From Eutreptiella sp. 'Long Island Sound 2002' (lineage: Eukaryota; Euglenozoa; Euglenophyceae; Eutreptiales; Eutreptiaceae): a stretch of 64,000 nucleotides of DNA. Shown one piece after another: positions 32,224 to 45,046 of the stretch; within the stretch, counting starts at the first letter, position 1; each line of letters opens with the position of its first letter. The position numbers and the translations under genes were made by a program. The stretch lies in the NCBI GenBank assembly GCA_964036045.1, contig OZ038383.1, positions 111,697,241 to 111,761,240 on the forward strand, read 5' to 3'. The notes under the pieces are model-generated. The model made no database searches. It had not been told where the DNA came from and saw only the letters and a list, made by a program, of their open reading frames with translations.

Positions 32224-32544
32224 CTGCGTGGCGGGAGGTGTGGCCGGCCCCCGCCGCACCGGCATCCCCCCCCCCCCCCCCCCGGAGCATGCCCCCTGAC
32301 CAGGCCACCGGGGGGTGGAATGGCAGCCTGGGCCCCTCCGCCTGACCCGCGCCCCCCGCCCCACCCCCCGACCCACAACATCTATGCTCCTTGCAAAGGA
32401 CAGTTCCTACTGGACTAAAGGCTGAAAGTGCCTATGGCGGGGGCATTCAGTCGATGGGAACTGACCATTGCTCTCTCTCCGACCCACATCAGAAAATGCT
32501 TCTTCAGCAGAATTTGGGCTACATGGGTCCGGTGGCCACTACGT
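32224..32544. other. Junction between zipper-gene exon and array B
   Basis: The minus strand begins with a splice acceptor at 32224-32226 preceded by a weak pyrimidine tract and a poly-G run (plus-strand C-run at about 32267-32283). No exon encoding a bZIP basic region (Arg/Lys-rich with Asn-x7-Arg) is found on the minus strand here. The array begins abruptly after GGCCACTACGTG at about 32545. Confidence 0.5.
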
Positions 32545-35500
32545 GCTCAGAATGCCCAGGGGTCTCAATTTTGTGTACCCCTCAGAATGCCCAGGGATTT
32601 CAATTTTGTGTACCCCTCAGAATGCCCAGGGGTTTCAATTTCGTATACCCCTCAGAATGCCCAGGGGTTTCAATTTTGTGTACCCCTCAGAATGCCCAAG
32701 GGTTTCAATTTTGAGTGCCCTTCAGAATGCCCAGGGGTTTCAATTTTGTGTACCCCTCAGAATGCCCAGGGGTTTCAATTTTGTGTACCACTCAGAATGC
32801 CCAGGGGTTTCAATTTTGTGTACCCCTCAGAATGCTCAGGGGTTTCAATTTTGAGTGCCCTTCAGAATGCCCAGGGGTTTCAATTTTGTGTACCCCTCAG
32901 AATGCCCAGGGGTTTCAATTTTGTGTACCCCTCAGAATGCCCAGGGGTTTCAATTTTGTGTACCCCTCAGAATGCCCAAGGGTTTCAATTTTGAGTGCCC
33001 TTCAGAATGCCCAGGGGTTTCAATTTTGTGTACCCCTCAGAATGCTCAGGGGTTTCAATTTTGTGTACCCCTCAGAATGCCCAGGGGTTTCAATTTTGTG
33101 TACCACTCAGAATGCCCAGGGGTTTCAATTTTGTGTACCCCTCAGAATGCTCAGGGGTTTCAATTTTGTATACCCCTCAGAATGCCCAGGGGTTTCAATT
33201 TTGTGTACCACTCAGAATGCCCAGGGGTTTCAATTTTGTGTACCCCTCAGAATGCTCAGGGGTTTCAATTTTGTATACCCCTCAGAATGCCCAGGGGTTT
33301 CAATTTTGTGTACCCCTCAGAATGCCCAGGGATTTTAATTTTGTGTACCCCTCAGAATGCCCAGGGGTTTCAATTTTGTGTACCCCTCAGAATGCCCAGG
33401 GGTTTCAATTTTGTATACCCCTCAGAATGCCCAGGGGTTTCAATTTTGTGTACCCCTCAGAATGCCTAGGGGTTTCAATTTTGTGTACCCCGTAGAATGC
33501 CCAGGGGTTTCAATTTTGTGTACCCCTCAGAATGCTCCGGGGTTTCAATTTTGTATACCCCTCAGAATGCCCAGGGGTTTCAATTTTGTGTACCCCTCAG
33601 AATGCCCGGGGGTTTCAATTTTGTGTACCCCTCAGAATGCCCAGGGGTTTAAATTTTGTGTACCCCTCAGAATGCCCAGGGGTTTCAATTTTGTGTACCC
33701 CTCAGAATGCCCGGGAGTTCCAATTCTGTATACCCCTCAGAATGCCCAGGGACTTCAATTTTGTATACCCCTCAGAATGCTCATGGGTTTCAATTATGTG
33801 TACCCCTCAGAATGGCCAAGGATTTTAATTTTATGTACCCCTCAGAATGCTCAGGGACTTCAATTTTGTATACCACTCAGAATGCCCAGGGGTTTCAATT
33901 TTGTATACCCCTCAGAATGCTCATGGGTTTCAATTATGTGTACCCCTCAGAATGCCCAGGGATTTTGATTTTATGTACCCCTCAGAATGCCCAGGGGTTT
34001 CAATTTTGTATACCCCTCAGAATGCCCAGGTATTTCAATTCAATTTTGTATACCCCTCAGAATGCTCAGGGGTTTCAATTTTGTATACCCCTCAGAATGC
34101 CCAGGGGTTTCAATTTTGTATACCCCTCAGAATGCTCAGGGGTTTCAATTTTCTATACCCCTCAGAATGCCAAGGGGTTTCAATTTTGTGTACCCCTCAG
34201 AATGCTCAGGGGTTTCAATTTTGTATACCCCTCAGAATGCTCAGGGGTTTCAGTTTTGTATACCACTCAGAATGCCCAGGTATTTCAATTTTGTATACCA
34301 CTCAGAATGCCCAGGGGTTTCAATTTTGTGTACCCCTCAGAATGCTCAGGGGTTTCAATTTTGTATACCCCTCAGAATGCTCAGGGGTTTCAATTTTGTA
34401 TACCCCTCAGAATGCTCAGGGGTTTCAATTTTGTATACCCCTCAGAATGCCCAGGGGTTTCAATTTTGTGTACCCCTCAGAATGCCCAGGGGTTTCAATT
34501 TTGTATACCCCTCAGAATGCTCAGGGGTTTCAATTTTGTATACCCCTCAGAATGCTCAGGGGTTTCAATTTTGTATACCCCTCAGAATAATCAGGGGTTT
34601 CAATTTTGTGTACCCCTCAGAATGCCCAGGGGTTACAATTTTGTGTACCCCTCAGAATGCTCAGGGGTTTCAATTTTGTATACCCCTCAGAATGCTCAGG
34701 GGCTTCAATTTTGTGTACCCCTCAGAATGCCCAGGGGTTTTAATTTTGTATACCCCTCAGAATGCCCAGGGGTTTCAATTTAGTATACCCCTCAGAATGC
34801 CCAGGGGTTTCAATTTTGTGTACCCCTCGGAATGCCCAGGGGTTTCAATTTTGTGTACCACTCAGAATGCCCAGGGGTTTCAATTTTGTATACCCCTCAG
34901 AATGCCCAAGGGTTTCAATTTTGTATACCCCTCAGAATGCCCAGGGGTTTCAGTTTTGTGTACCACTCAGAATGCTCAGGGGTTTCAATTTTGTATACCC
35001 CTCAGAATGCTCATGGGTTTCAATTTTGTATACCACTCAGAATGCCCAGGGGTTTCAATTTTGTATACCACTCAGAATGCCCAGGGGTTTCAATTTTGTA
35101 TACCCCTCAGAATGCCCAGGGGTTTCAATTTTGTGTACCACTCAGAATGCCCAGGGGTTTCAATTTTGTGTACCCCTCAGAATGCCCAGGGGTTTCAATT
35201 TTGTATACCCTCAGAATGCCCAGGGGTTTCAATTTTGTATACCACTCAGAATGCCCAGGGGTTTCAATTTTGTATACCCCTCAGAATGCCCAGGGGTTTC
35301 AATTTTGTGTACCCCTCGGAATGCCCAGGGGTTTCAATTTTGTGCACCACTCAGAATGCCCAGGGGTTTCAATTTTGTATACCCCTCAGAATGCCCAGGG
35401 GTATCAATTTTGTATACCCCTCAGAATGCCCAAGGGTTTCAATTTTGTATACCCCTCAGAATGCCCAGGGGTTTCAATTTTGTGTACCACTCAGAATGCC

Positions 35501-38500
35501 CAGGGGTTTCAATTTTGTATACCCCTCAGAATGCCGAGGGCTTTCAATTTTGGTATACCACTCAGAATGCCCAGGGCTTTCAATTTTGTGTACCACTCAG
35601 ACCGCCCATAAGTTTCAATTTTGTGTACCACTCAGAATGCCCAAAGGTTTCAATTTTGTATAACCCTCAAAATGCCCAGGGGCTTCAATTTTGTGTACCC
35701 CTCAGAATGCCCAGGGGTTTCAATTTTGTGTGCCCTTCAGAATGCCCAGGGGTTTCAATTTTGTGTACCCCTCAGAATGCCCAGGGCTTTCAATTTTGTA
35801 TACCCCTCAGAATGCCCAGGGGTTTCAATTTTGTGTACCCCTCGGAATGCCCAGGGGTTTCAATTTTGTGTACCACTCAGAATGCCCAGGGGTTTCAATT
35901 TTGTATACCCCTCAGAAATGCCCAAGGGTTTCAATTTTGTATACCCCTCAGAATGCCCAGGGGTTTCAATTTTGTGTACCACTCAGAATGCTCAGGGGTT
36001 TCAATTTTGTATACCCCTCAGAAATGCCGAAGGGTTTCAATTTTGGTATACCACTCAGAATGCCCAGGGGTTGCAATTTTGTGTACCCCTCAGAATGCTC
36101 AGGGGTTTCAATTTTGTAAACCCCTCAGACCGCCCATGGGTTTCAATTTTGTGTACCACTCAGAATGCCCAAAGGTTTCAATTTTGTATAACCCTCAGAA
36201 TGCCCAGGGGTTTCAATTTTGTGTACCCCTCAGAATGCCCAGGGGTTGCAATTTTGTGTGCCCTTCAGAATGCCCAGGGGTTTCAATTTTGTATACCCCT
36301 CAGAATGCCCAGGGATTTCAATTTTGTATACCACTCAGAATGCCCAGGGGTTTCAATTTTGTTCGCCCCTGAGAATGCCAGCGGGTTTCAATTTTGTGTA
36401 CCCCTCAGAATGCCCAGGGGTTTCAATTTTGTGTACCCCTCAAATTGCTCAAGGGTTTCAATTTTGTGTACCCCTCAGAATGCCTAGGGATTTCAATTTT
36501 GTATACCCCTCAGAATGCCCAGGGATTTCAATTTTTTACACCCCTCAGAATGCCCGGGGGTTTCAATTTTGTATACCCCTCAGAATGCCCAGGGGTTTCA
36601 GTTTTGTGTACCCCTCAGAATGCCCAGGGGTTTCAATTTTGTGTACCACTCAGAATGCCCAGGGGTTTCAATTTTGTGTACCCCTCAGAATGCCCAGGGG
36701 TTTCAATTTTGTATACCCCTCAGAATGCCCAGGGGTTTCAATTTTGTGTACCCCTCAGAATGCCCAACGGTTTCAATTTTGTATACCACTCAGAATGCCC
36801 AGGAATTTCAATTTTGTATACCCCTCAGAATGCCCAGGGGTTTCAATTTTGTGTACCCCTCGGAATGCCCAGGGGTTTCAATTTTGTGTACCACTCAGAA
36901 TGCCCAGGGGTTTCAATTTTGTATACCCCTAAGAAATGCCCAAGGGTTTCAATTTTGTATACCCCTCAGAATGCCCAGGGGTTTCAGTTTTGTGTACCAC
37001 TCAGAATGCTCAGGGGTTTCAATTTTGTATACCCCTCAGAAATGCCCAAGGGTTTCAATTTTGTATACCCCTCAGAATGCCCAGGGGTTTCAGTTTTGTG
37101 TGCCACTCAGAATGCCCAGGGGTTTCAATTTTGTATACCCCTCAGAATGCTCAGGGGTTTCAATTTTGGTATACCACTCAGAATGCCCAGGGGTTTCAAT
37201 TTTGTAAACCCCTCAGACCGCCCATGGGTTTCAATTTTGTGTACCACTCAGAATGCCCAGGGGTTTCAATTTTGTGTACCCCTCAGAATGCCCAACGGTT
37301 TCAATTTTGTATACCACTCAGAATGCCCAGGAATTTCAATTTTGTATACCCCTCAGAATGCCCAGGGGTTTCAATTTTGTGTACCCCTCGGAATGCCCAG
37401 GGGTTTCAATTTTGTGTACCACTCAGAATGCCCAGGGGTTTCAATTTTGTATACCCCTCAGAAATGCCCAAGGGTTTCAATTTTGTATACCCCTCAGAAT
37501 GCCCAGGGGTTTCAGTTTTGTGTACCCCTCAGAATGCCCAAAGGTTTCAATATTGTATAACCCTCAGAATGCCCAGGGGTTTCAATTTTGTGTACCCCTC
37601 AGAATGCCCAGGGGTTGCAATTTTGTGTGCCCTTCAGAATGCCCAGGGATTTCAATTTTGTATACCACTCAGAATGCCCAGGGGTTTCAATTTTGTTCGC
37701 CCCTGAGAATGCCAGGGGGTTTCAATTTTGTGTACCCCTCAGAATGCCCATGGGTTTCAATTTTGTGTACCACTCAGAATGCCCAGGGGTTTGAATTTTG
37801 TGTACCCCTCAAAAGGCTCAAGGGTTTCAATTTTGTGTACCCCTCAGAATGCCCAGGGGTTTCAATTTTGTGTACCCCTCAAATTGCTCAAGGGTTTCAA
37901 TTTTTTGTACCCCTCAGAATGCCTAGGGATTTCAATTTTGTATACCCCTCAGAATGCCCAGGGATTTCAATTGTTTACACCCCTCAGAATGTCCGGGGGT
38001 TTCAATTTTGTATACCCCTCAGAATGCCCAGGGGTTTCAGTTTTGTGTACCCCTCAGAATGCCCAGGGGTTTCAATTTTGTGTACCACTCAGAATGCCCA
38101 GGGGTTTCAATTTTGTATACCCCTCAGAATGCCCAAAGGTTTCAATTTTGTATACCCCTCAGAATGCCCAGGGGTTTCAATTTTGTGTACCCCTCAGAAT
38201 GCCCAAGGGTTTCAATTTTGTATACCCCTCAGAATGCCCAGGGGTTTCAATTTTGTGTACCACTCAGAATGCCCAGGGGTTTCAATTTTGGTATACCACT
38301 CAGAATGCCCAGGGGTTTCAATTTTGTAAACCCCTCAGACCGCCCATGGGTTTCAATTTTGTGTACCACTCAGAATGCCCAAAGGTTTCAATTTTGTGTA
38401 ACCCTCAAAGTGCCCAGGGGTTTCAATTTTGTGTACCCCTCAGAATGCCCGGGGGTTTCAATTTTGTATAACCCTCAGAATGCCCAGGGGTTTCAATTTT

Positions 38501-41500
38501 GTGTACCCCTCAGAATGCTCAGGGGTTTCAATTTTGTGTACCCCTCAGAATGCCCAGGGGTTTCAATTTTGTGTACCCCTCAGAATGCCCAGGGGTTTCA
38601 ATTTTGTATAACCCTCAGAATGCCCAGGGGTTTCAATTTTGTGTACCCCTCAGAATGCCCAGGGGTTTCAATTTTGTATACCCCTCAGAATGCCCAGGGG
38701 TTTCAATTTTGTGTACCACTCAGAATGCCCAGGGGTTTCAATTTTGTATACCCCTCAGAATGCCCAGGGGTTTCAATTTTGTATACCCCTCGGAATGCCC
38801 AGGGATTTCAATTTTGTATACCACTCAGAATGCCCAGGAATTTCAATTTTGTATACCCCTCAGAATGCCCAGGGGTTTCAATTTTGTGTACCCCTCGGAA
38901 TGCCTAGGGGTTTCAATTTTGTGCACCACTCAGAATGCCCAGGGGTTTCAATTTTGTATACCCCTCAGAATGCCCAGGGGTATCAATTTTGTATACCCCT
39001 CAGAATGCCCAGGGGTTTCAATTTTGTGTACCACTCAGAATGCCCAGGGGTTTCAATTTTGGTATACCACTCAGAATGCCCAGGGGTTTCAATTTTGTAA
39101 ACCCCTCAGACCGCCCATGGGTTTCAATTTTGTGTACCACTCAGAATGCCCAAAGGTTTCAATTTTGTGTAACCCTCAAAATGCCCAGGGGTTTCAATTT
39201 TGTGTACCCCTCAGAATGCCCAGGGGTTGCAATTTTGTGTGCCCTTCAGAATGCCCAGGGGTTTCAATTTTGTGTACCCCTCAGAATGCCCAGGGGTTTC
39301 AATTTTGTGTGCCCTTCAAAATGCCCAAAGGTTTCAATTTTGTGTAACCCTCAAAATGCCCAGGGGTTTCAATTTTGTGTACCCCTCAGAATGCCCAGGG
39401 GTTGCAATTTTGTATACCCCTCAGAATGCCCAGGGGTTTCAATTTTGTGTACCCCTCAGAATGCCCAGGGGTTTCAATTTTGTGTGCTCTTCAGAATGCC
39501 CAGGGGTTTCAATTTTGTGTACCCCTCAGAATGCCCAGGGGTCTCAATTTTGTATACCACTCAGAATGCCCAGGGGTTTCAATTTTGTTCGCCCCTCAGA
39601 ATGCCCAGGGGTTTCAATTTTGTGTACCCCTCAGAATGCCCGGGGGTTTCAATTTTGTGTACCAGTCAGAATGCCCAGGGGTTTCAATTTTGTGTACCCC
39701 TCGGAATGCCCAGAGGTTTCAATTTTGAGTGCCCTTCAGAATGCCCAGGGGTTTCAATTTTGTATACCCCTCAGAATGCCCAGGGGTTTCAATTTTGTGT
39801 ACCCCTCACAATGCCCAGGGGTTTCAATTTTGTGTGCCCTTCAGAATGCCCAGGGGTTTCAATTTTGTGTGCCCCTCAGAATGCCCAGGGGTTTGAATTT
39901 TGTATACCCCTGGGAATGCCTAGGGGTTTCAAGTTTGTGTACCCCTCAGAATGCCCAGGGGTTTCAATTTTGTGTACCACTCAGAATGCCCAGGGGTTTC
40001 AATTTTGTATACCCCTCAGAATGCCCAGGGGTTTCAATTTTGTATACCCCTCAGAATGCCCAAGGGTATCAATTTTGTACACCCCTCAGAATGCCCACGG
40101 ATTTTAATTTTGTATACCTCTCAGAATGCCCAGGGGTTTCAATTTTGTTCGCCCCTGAGAATGCTTAGGGATTTCGATTTTTGATACCCCTGAGAATGCC
40201 CAGGGATTTCAATTTTGGCATACCACTCAGAATGCCCAGGGGTTTCAATTTTGTAAACCCCTCAGAATGCCCAGGGGTTTCAATTTTGTGTACCACTCAG
40301 AATGCCCAAGGGTTTCAATTATGTGTACCCCTTAGAATGCCCAGGGGTTTCAATTTTGTGTGCCCTTCAGAATGCCAAGGGGTTTCCATTTTGTGTACCC
40401 CTCAGAATGCCAAGGGGTTTCAATTTTGTATACCACTCAGAATGCCCAGGGGTTTCAATTTTGTTCGCCCCTCAGAATGCCCAGGGGTTTCAATTTTGTG
40501 TACCAGTCAGAATGCCCAGGGGTTTCAATTTTGTGTACCCCTCGGAGTGCCCAGGGGTTTCAATTTTGAGTGCCCTTCAGAATGCCCAGGGGTTTCAATT
40601 TTGTATACCCCTCAGAATGCCCAGGGGTTTCAATTTTGTGTACCCCTCACAATGCCCGAGGGTTTCAATTTTGTGTGCCCCTCAGAATGCCTAGGGGTTT
40701 CAAGTTTGTGTACCCCTCAGAATGCCCAGGGGTTTCAATTTTGTGTACCCCTCAGAATGCCCAGGGGTTTCAATTTTGTATACCCCTCAGAATGCCCAGG
40801 GGTTTCAATTTTGTATACCCCTCAGAATGCCCAAGGGTTTCAATTTTGTATACCCCTCAGAATGCCCAGGGGTTTCAATTGTGTTTGCCCCTCAGAATGC
40901 CTAGCGATTTCAATTTTGTATACCCCTCAGAATGCCCAGGGATTTCAATTTTGTATACCTCTCAGAATGCCCAGGGGTTTCAATTTTGTTCGCCCCTGAG
41001 AATGCCTAGGGATTTCGATTTTTTATACCCCTGAGAATGCCCAGGGATTTCAATTTTGGCATACCACTCAGAATGCCCAGGGGTTTCAATTTTGTAAACC
41101 CCTCAGAATGCCCAGGGGTTTCAATTTTGTGTACCACTCCGAATGCCCAAGGGTTTCAATTTCGTGTACCCCTTAGAATGCCTAGGGGTTTCAATTTTGT
41201 GTGCCCTTCAGAATGCCCAGGGTTTTCAATTTTGTATACCAATCAGAATGCCCAGGGGTTTCAATTTTGTTCGCCCCTCAGAATGCCCAGGGGTTTCAAT
41301 TTTGTGTACCCCTCAGAATGCCCAAAGGTTTCAATTTTGTGTACCCCTCAGAATGCCCAGGGGTTTCAATTTTGTGTACCACTCCGAATGCCCAAGGGTT
41401 TCAATTTTGTGTACCCCTCAGAATGCCCAGGGGTTTCAATTTTGTGTGCCCTTCAGAATGCCCAAAGGTTTCAATTTTGTGTAACCCTCAAAATGCCCAG

Positions 41501-42994
41501 GGGTTTCAATTTTGTGTACCCCTCAGAATGCCCAGGGGTTGCAATTTTGTGTGCCCCTCAGAATGCCTAGGGATTTCAATTTTGTATACCCCTCACAATG
41601 CCCAGGGATTTCAATGTTTTACACCCCTCAGAATGCCCGGGGGTTTCAATTTTGTATAACCCTCAGAATGCCCAGGGGTTTCAATTTTGTATACCCCTCA
41701 GAATGCCCAGGGGTTTCAATTTTGTATACCCCTCAGAATGCCCAGGGGTTTCAATTTTGTGTACCACTCAGAATGCCCAGGGGTTTCAATTTTGTATACC
41801 CCTCAGAATGCCCAGGGGTTTCAATTTTGTATACCCCTCACAATGCCCAGGGGTTTCAATTTTGTGTACCCCTCAGAATGCCCAACGGTTTCAATTTTGT
41901 ATACCACTCAGAATGCCCAGGAATTTCAATTTTGTATACCCCTCAGAATGCCCAGGGGTTTCAATTTTGTGTACCCCTCAGAATGCCCAGGGGTATCAAT
42001 TTTGTATACCCCTCAGAATGCCCAAGGGTTTCAATTTTGTATACCCCTCAGAATGCCCAGGGGTTTCAATTTTGTGTACCACTCAGAATGCCCAGGGGTT
42101 TCAATTTTGGTATACCACTCAGAATGCCCAGGGGTTTCAATTTTGTGTACCACTCAGAATGCCCAAAGGTTTCAATTTTGTGTAACCCTCAGAATGCCCA
42201 GGGGTTTCAATTTTGTGTACCCCTCAGAATGCCCAGGGGTTGCAATTTTGTGTGCCCTTCAGAATGCCCAGGGGTTTCAATTTTGTGTACCCCTCAGAAT
42301 GCCCAGGGGTTTCAATTTTGTGTGCCCTTCAGAATGCCCAAAGGTTTCAATTTTGTGTAACCCTCAGAATGCCCAGGGGTTTCAATTTTGTGTACCCCTC
42401 AGAATGCCCAGGGGTTGCAATTTTGTGTGCCCTTCAGAATGCCCAGGGGTTTCAATTTTGTGTACCCCTCAGAATGCCCAGGAATTTCAATTTTGTGTGC
42501 CCTTCAGAATGCCCAGGGGTTTCAATTTTGTGTACCCCTCGGAATGCCCAGGGGTTTCAATTTTGTATACCACTCAGAATGCCCAGGGGTTTCAATTTTG
42601 TTCGCCCCTCAGAATGCCCAGGGGTTTCAATTTTGTGTACCCCTCAGAATGCCCGGGGGTTTCAATTTTGTGTACCAGTCAGAATGCCCAGGGGTTTCAA
42701 TTTTGTGTACAACTCAGAATGCCCAGGGGTTTCAATTTTGAGTGCCCTTCAGAATGCCCAGGGGTTTCAATTTTGTATACCCCTCAGAATGCCCAGGGGT
42801 TTCAATTTTGTGTACCCCTCACAATGCCCAGGGGTTTCAATTTTGTGTGCCCTTCAGAATGCCCAGAGGTTTCAATTTTGTGTGCCCCTCAGAATGCCCA
42901 GGAGTTTGAATTTTGTATACCCCTTAGAATGCCCAGGGGTTTCAATTTTGTATACCCGTCAGAATGCCTAAGGGTTTCAATTTTGTATACCCCT

Positions 42995-45046
42995 CAGAAT
43001 GCCCAGGGGTTTCAATTGTGTTCGCCCCTCAGAATGCCTAGCGATTTCAATTTTGTACACCCCTCAGAATGCCCACGGATTTTAATTTTGTATACCTCTC
43101 AGAATGCCCAGGGGTTTCAATTTTGTTCGCCCCCGAGAATGCTTAGGGATTTCAATTTTTTATACGCCTAAGAATGCCTAGGGATTTCAATTTTGGCATA
43201 CCACTCAGAATGCCCAGGGGTTTCAATTTTGTAAACCCCTCAGAATGCCCAGGGGTTTCAATTTTGTGTACCACTCAGAATGCCCAAGGGTTTCAATTTT
43301 GTGTACCTCTTAGAATGCCCAGGGGTTTCAATTTTGTGTGCCCTTCAGAATGCCAAGGGGTTTCCATTTTGTGTACCCCTCAGAATGCCAAGGGGTTTCA
43401 ATTTTGTATACCACTCAGAATGCCCAGGGGTTTCAATTTTGTTCGCCCCTCAGAATGCCCAGGGGTTTCAATTTTGTGTACCAGTCAGAATGCCCAGGGG
43501 TTCAATTTTGTATACCCCTCAGAATGCCCAGGGGTTTCAATTTTGTGTACCCCTCACAATGCCCAGGGGTTTCAATTTTGTGTGCCCTTCAGAATGCCCA
43601 GGGGTTTGAATTTTGTGTGCCCCTCAGAATGCCGAGGAGTTTGAATTTTGTATACCCCTGGGAATGCCTAGGGGTTTCAATTTTGTATACCCCTGGGAAT
43701 GCCTAGGGGTTTCAATTTTGTATACCACTCAGAATGCCCAAGGGGTTCAATTTTGTATACCCCTCAGAATGCCCAGGGGTTTCAATTTTGTGTACCCCTC
43801 AGAATGCCCAGGGGTTTCAATTTTGTATACCCCTCAGAATGCCCAGGGGTTTCAATTTTGTATACCCCTCAGAATGCCCAAGGGTTTCAATTTTGTATAC
43901 CCCTCAGAATGCCTAGGGGTTTCAATTGTGTTCGCCCCTCAGAATGCCTAGCGATTTCAATTTTGTATACCCCTCAGAATGTCCAGGGATTTCAATTTTG
44001 TATACCTCTCAGAATGCCCAGGGGTTTCAATTGTGTTCGCCCCTCAGAATGCCTAGCGATTTCAATTTTGTACACCCCTCAGAATGCCCACGGATTTTAA
44101 TTTTGTATACCTCTCAGAATGCCCAGGGGTTTCAATTTTGTTCGCCCCCGAGAATGCTTAGGGATTTCAATTTTTTATACGCCTAAGAATGCCTAGGGAT
44201 TTCAATTTTGGCATACCACTCAGAATGCCCAGGGGTTTCAATTTTGTAAACCCCTCAGAATGCCCAGGGGTTTCAATTTTGTGTACCACTCAGAATGCCC
44301 AAGGGTTTCAATTTTGTGTACCTCTTAGAATGCCCAGGGGTTTCAATTTTGTGTGCCCTTCAGAATGCCAAGGGGTTTCCATTTTGTGTACCCCTCAGAA
44401 TGCCAAGGGGTTTCAATTTTGTATACCACTCAGAATGCCCAGGGGTTTCAATTTTGTTCGCCCCTCAGAATGCCCAGGGGTTTCAATTTTGTGTACCAGT
44501 CAGAATGCCCAGGGGTTCAATTTTGTATACCCCTCAGAATGCCCAGGGGTTTCAATTTTGTGTACCCCTCACAATGCCCAGGGGTTTCAATTTTGTGTGC
44601 CCTTCAGAATGCCCAGGGGTTTGAATTTTGTGTGCCCCTCAGAATGCCGAGGAGTTTGAATTTTGTATACCCCTGGGAATGCCTAGGGGTTTCAATTTTG
44701 TATACCCCTGGGAATGCCTAGGGGTTTCAATTTTGTATACCACTCAGAATGCCCAAGGGGTTCAATTTTGTATACCCCTCAGAATGCCCAGGGGTTTCAA
44801 TTTTGTGTACCCCTCAGAATGCCCAGGGGTTTCAATTTTGTATACCCCTCAGAATGCCCAGGGGTTTCAATTTTGTATACCCCTCAGAATGCCCAAGGGT
44901 TTCAATTTTGTATACCCCTCAGAATGCCTAGGGGTTTCAATTGTGTTCGCCCCTCAGAATGCCTAGCGATTTCAATTTTGTATACCCCTCAGAATGTCCA
45001 GGGATTTCAATTTTGTATACCTCTCAGAATGCCCAGGGGTTTCAAT
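42995..45046 (+). repeat. 1015-bp higher-order repeat, two adjacent copies
   Basis: Two copies offset by exactly 1015 bp (29 monomers). They share every rare variant I compared, including a one-base deletion (CAGGGGTTCAATT), a CCAAGGGGTTCAATT variant and the GGCATACC 36-mer. They appear identical over the compared length, so the duplication is very recent or is an assembly effect. Confidence 0.85.

Noticed and set aside
31663-32376. Treating the whole 237-codon minus frame as one gene
   Set aside because: Only 32223-31942 looks coding. The ends are poly-Gly from a G-run and read-through into intron after a plausible donor.
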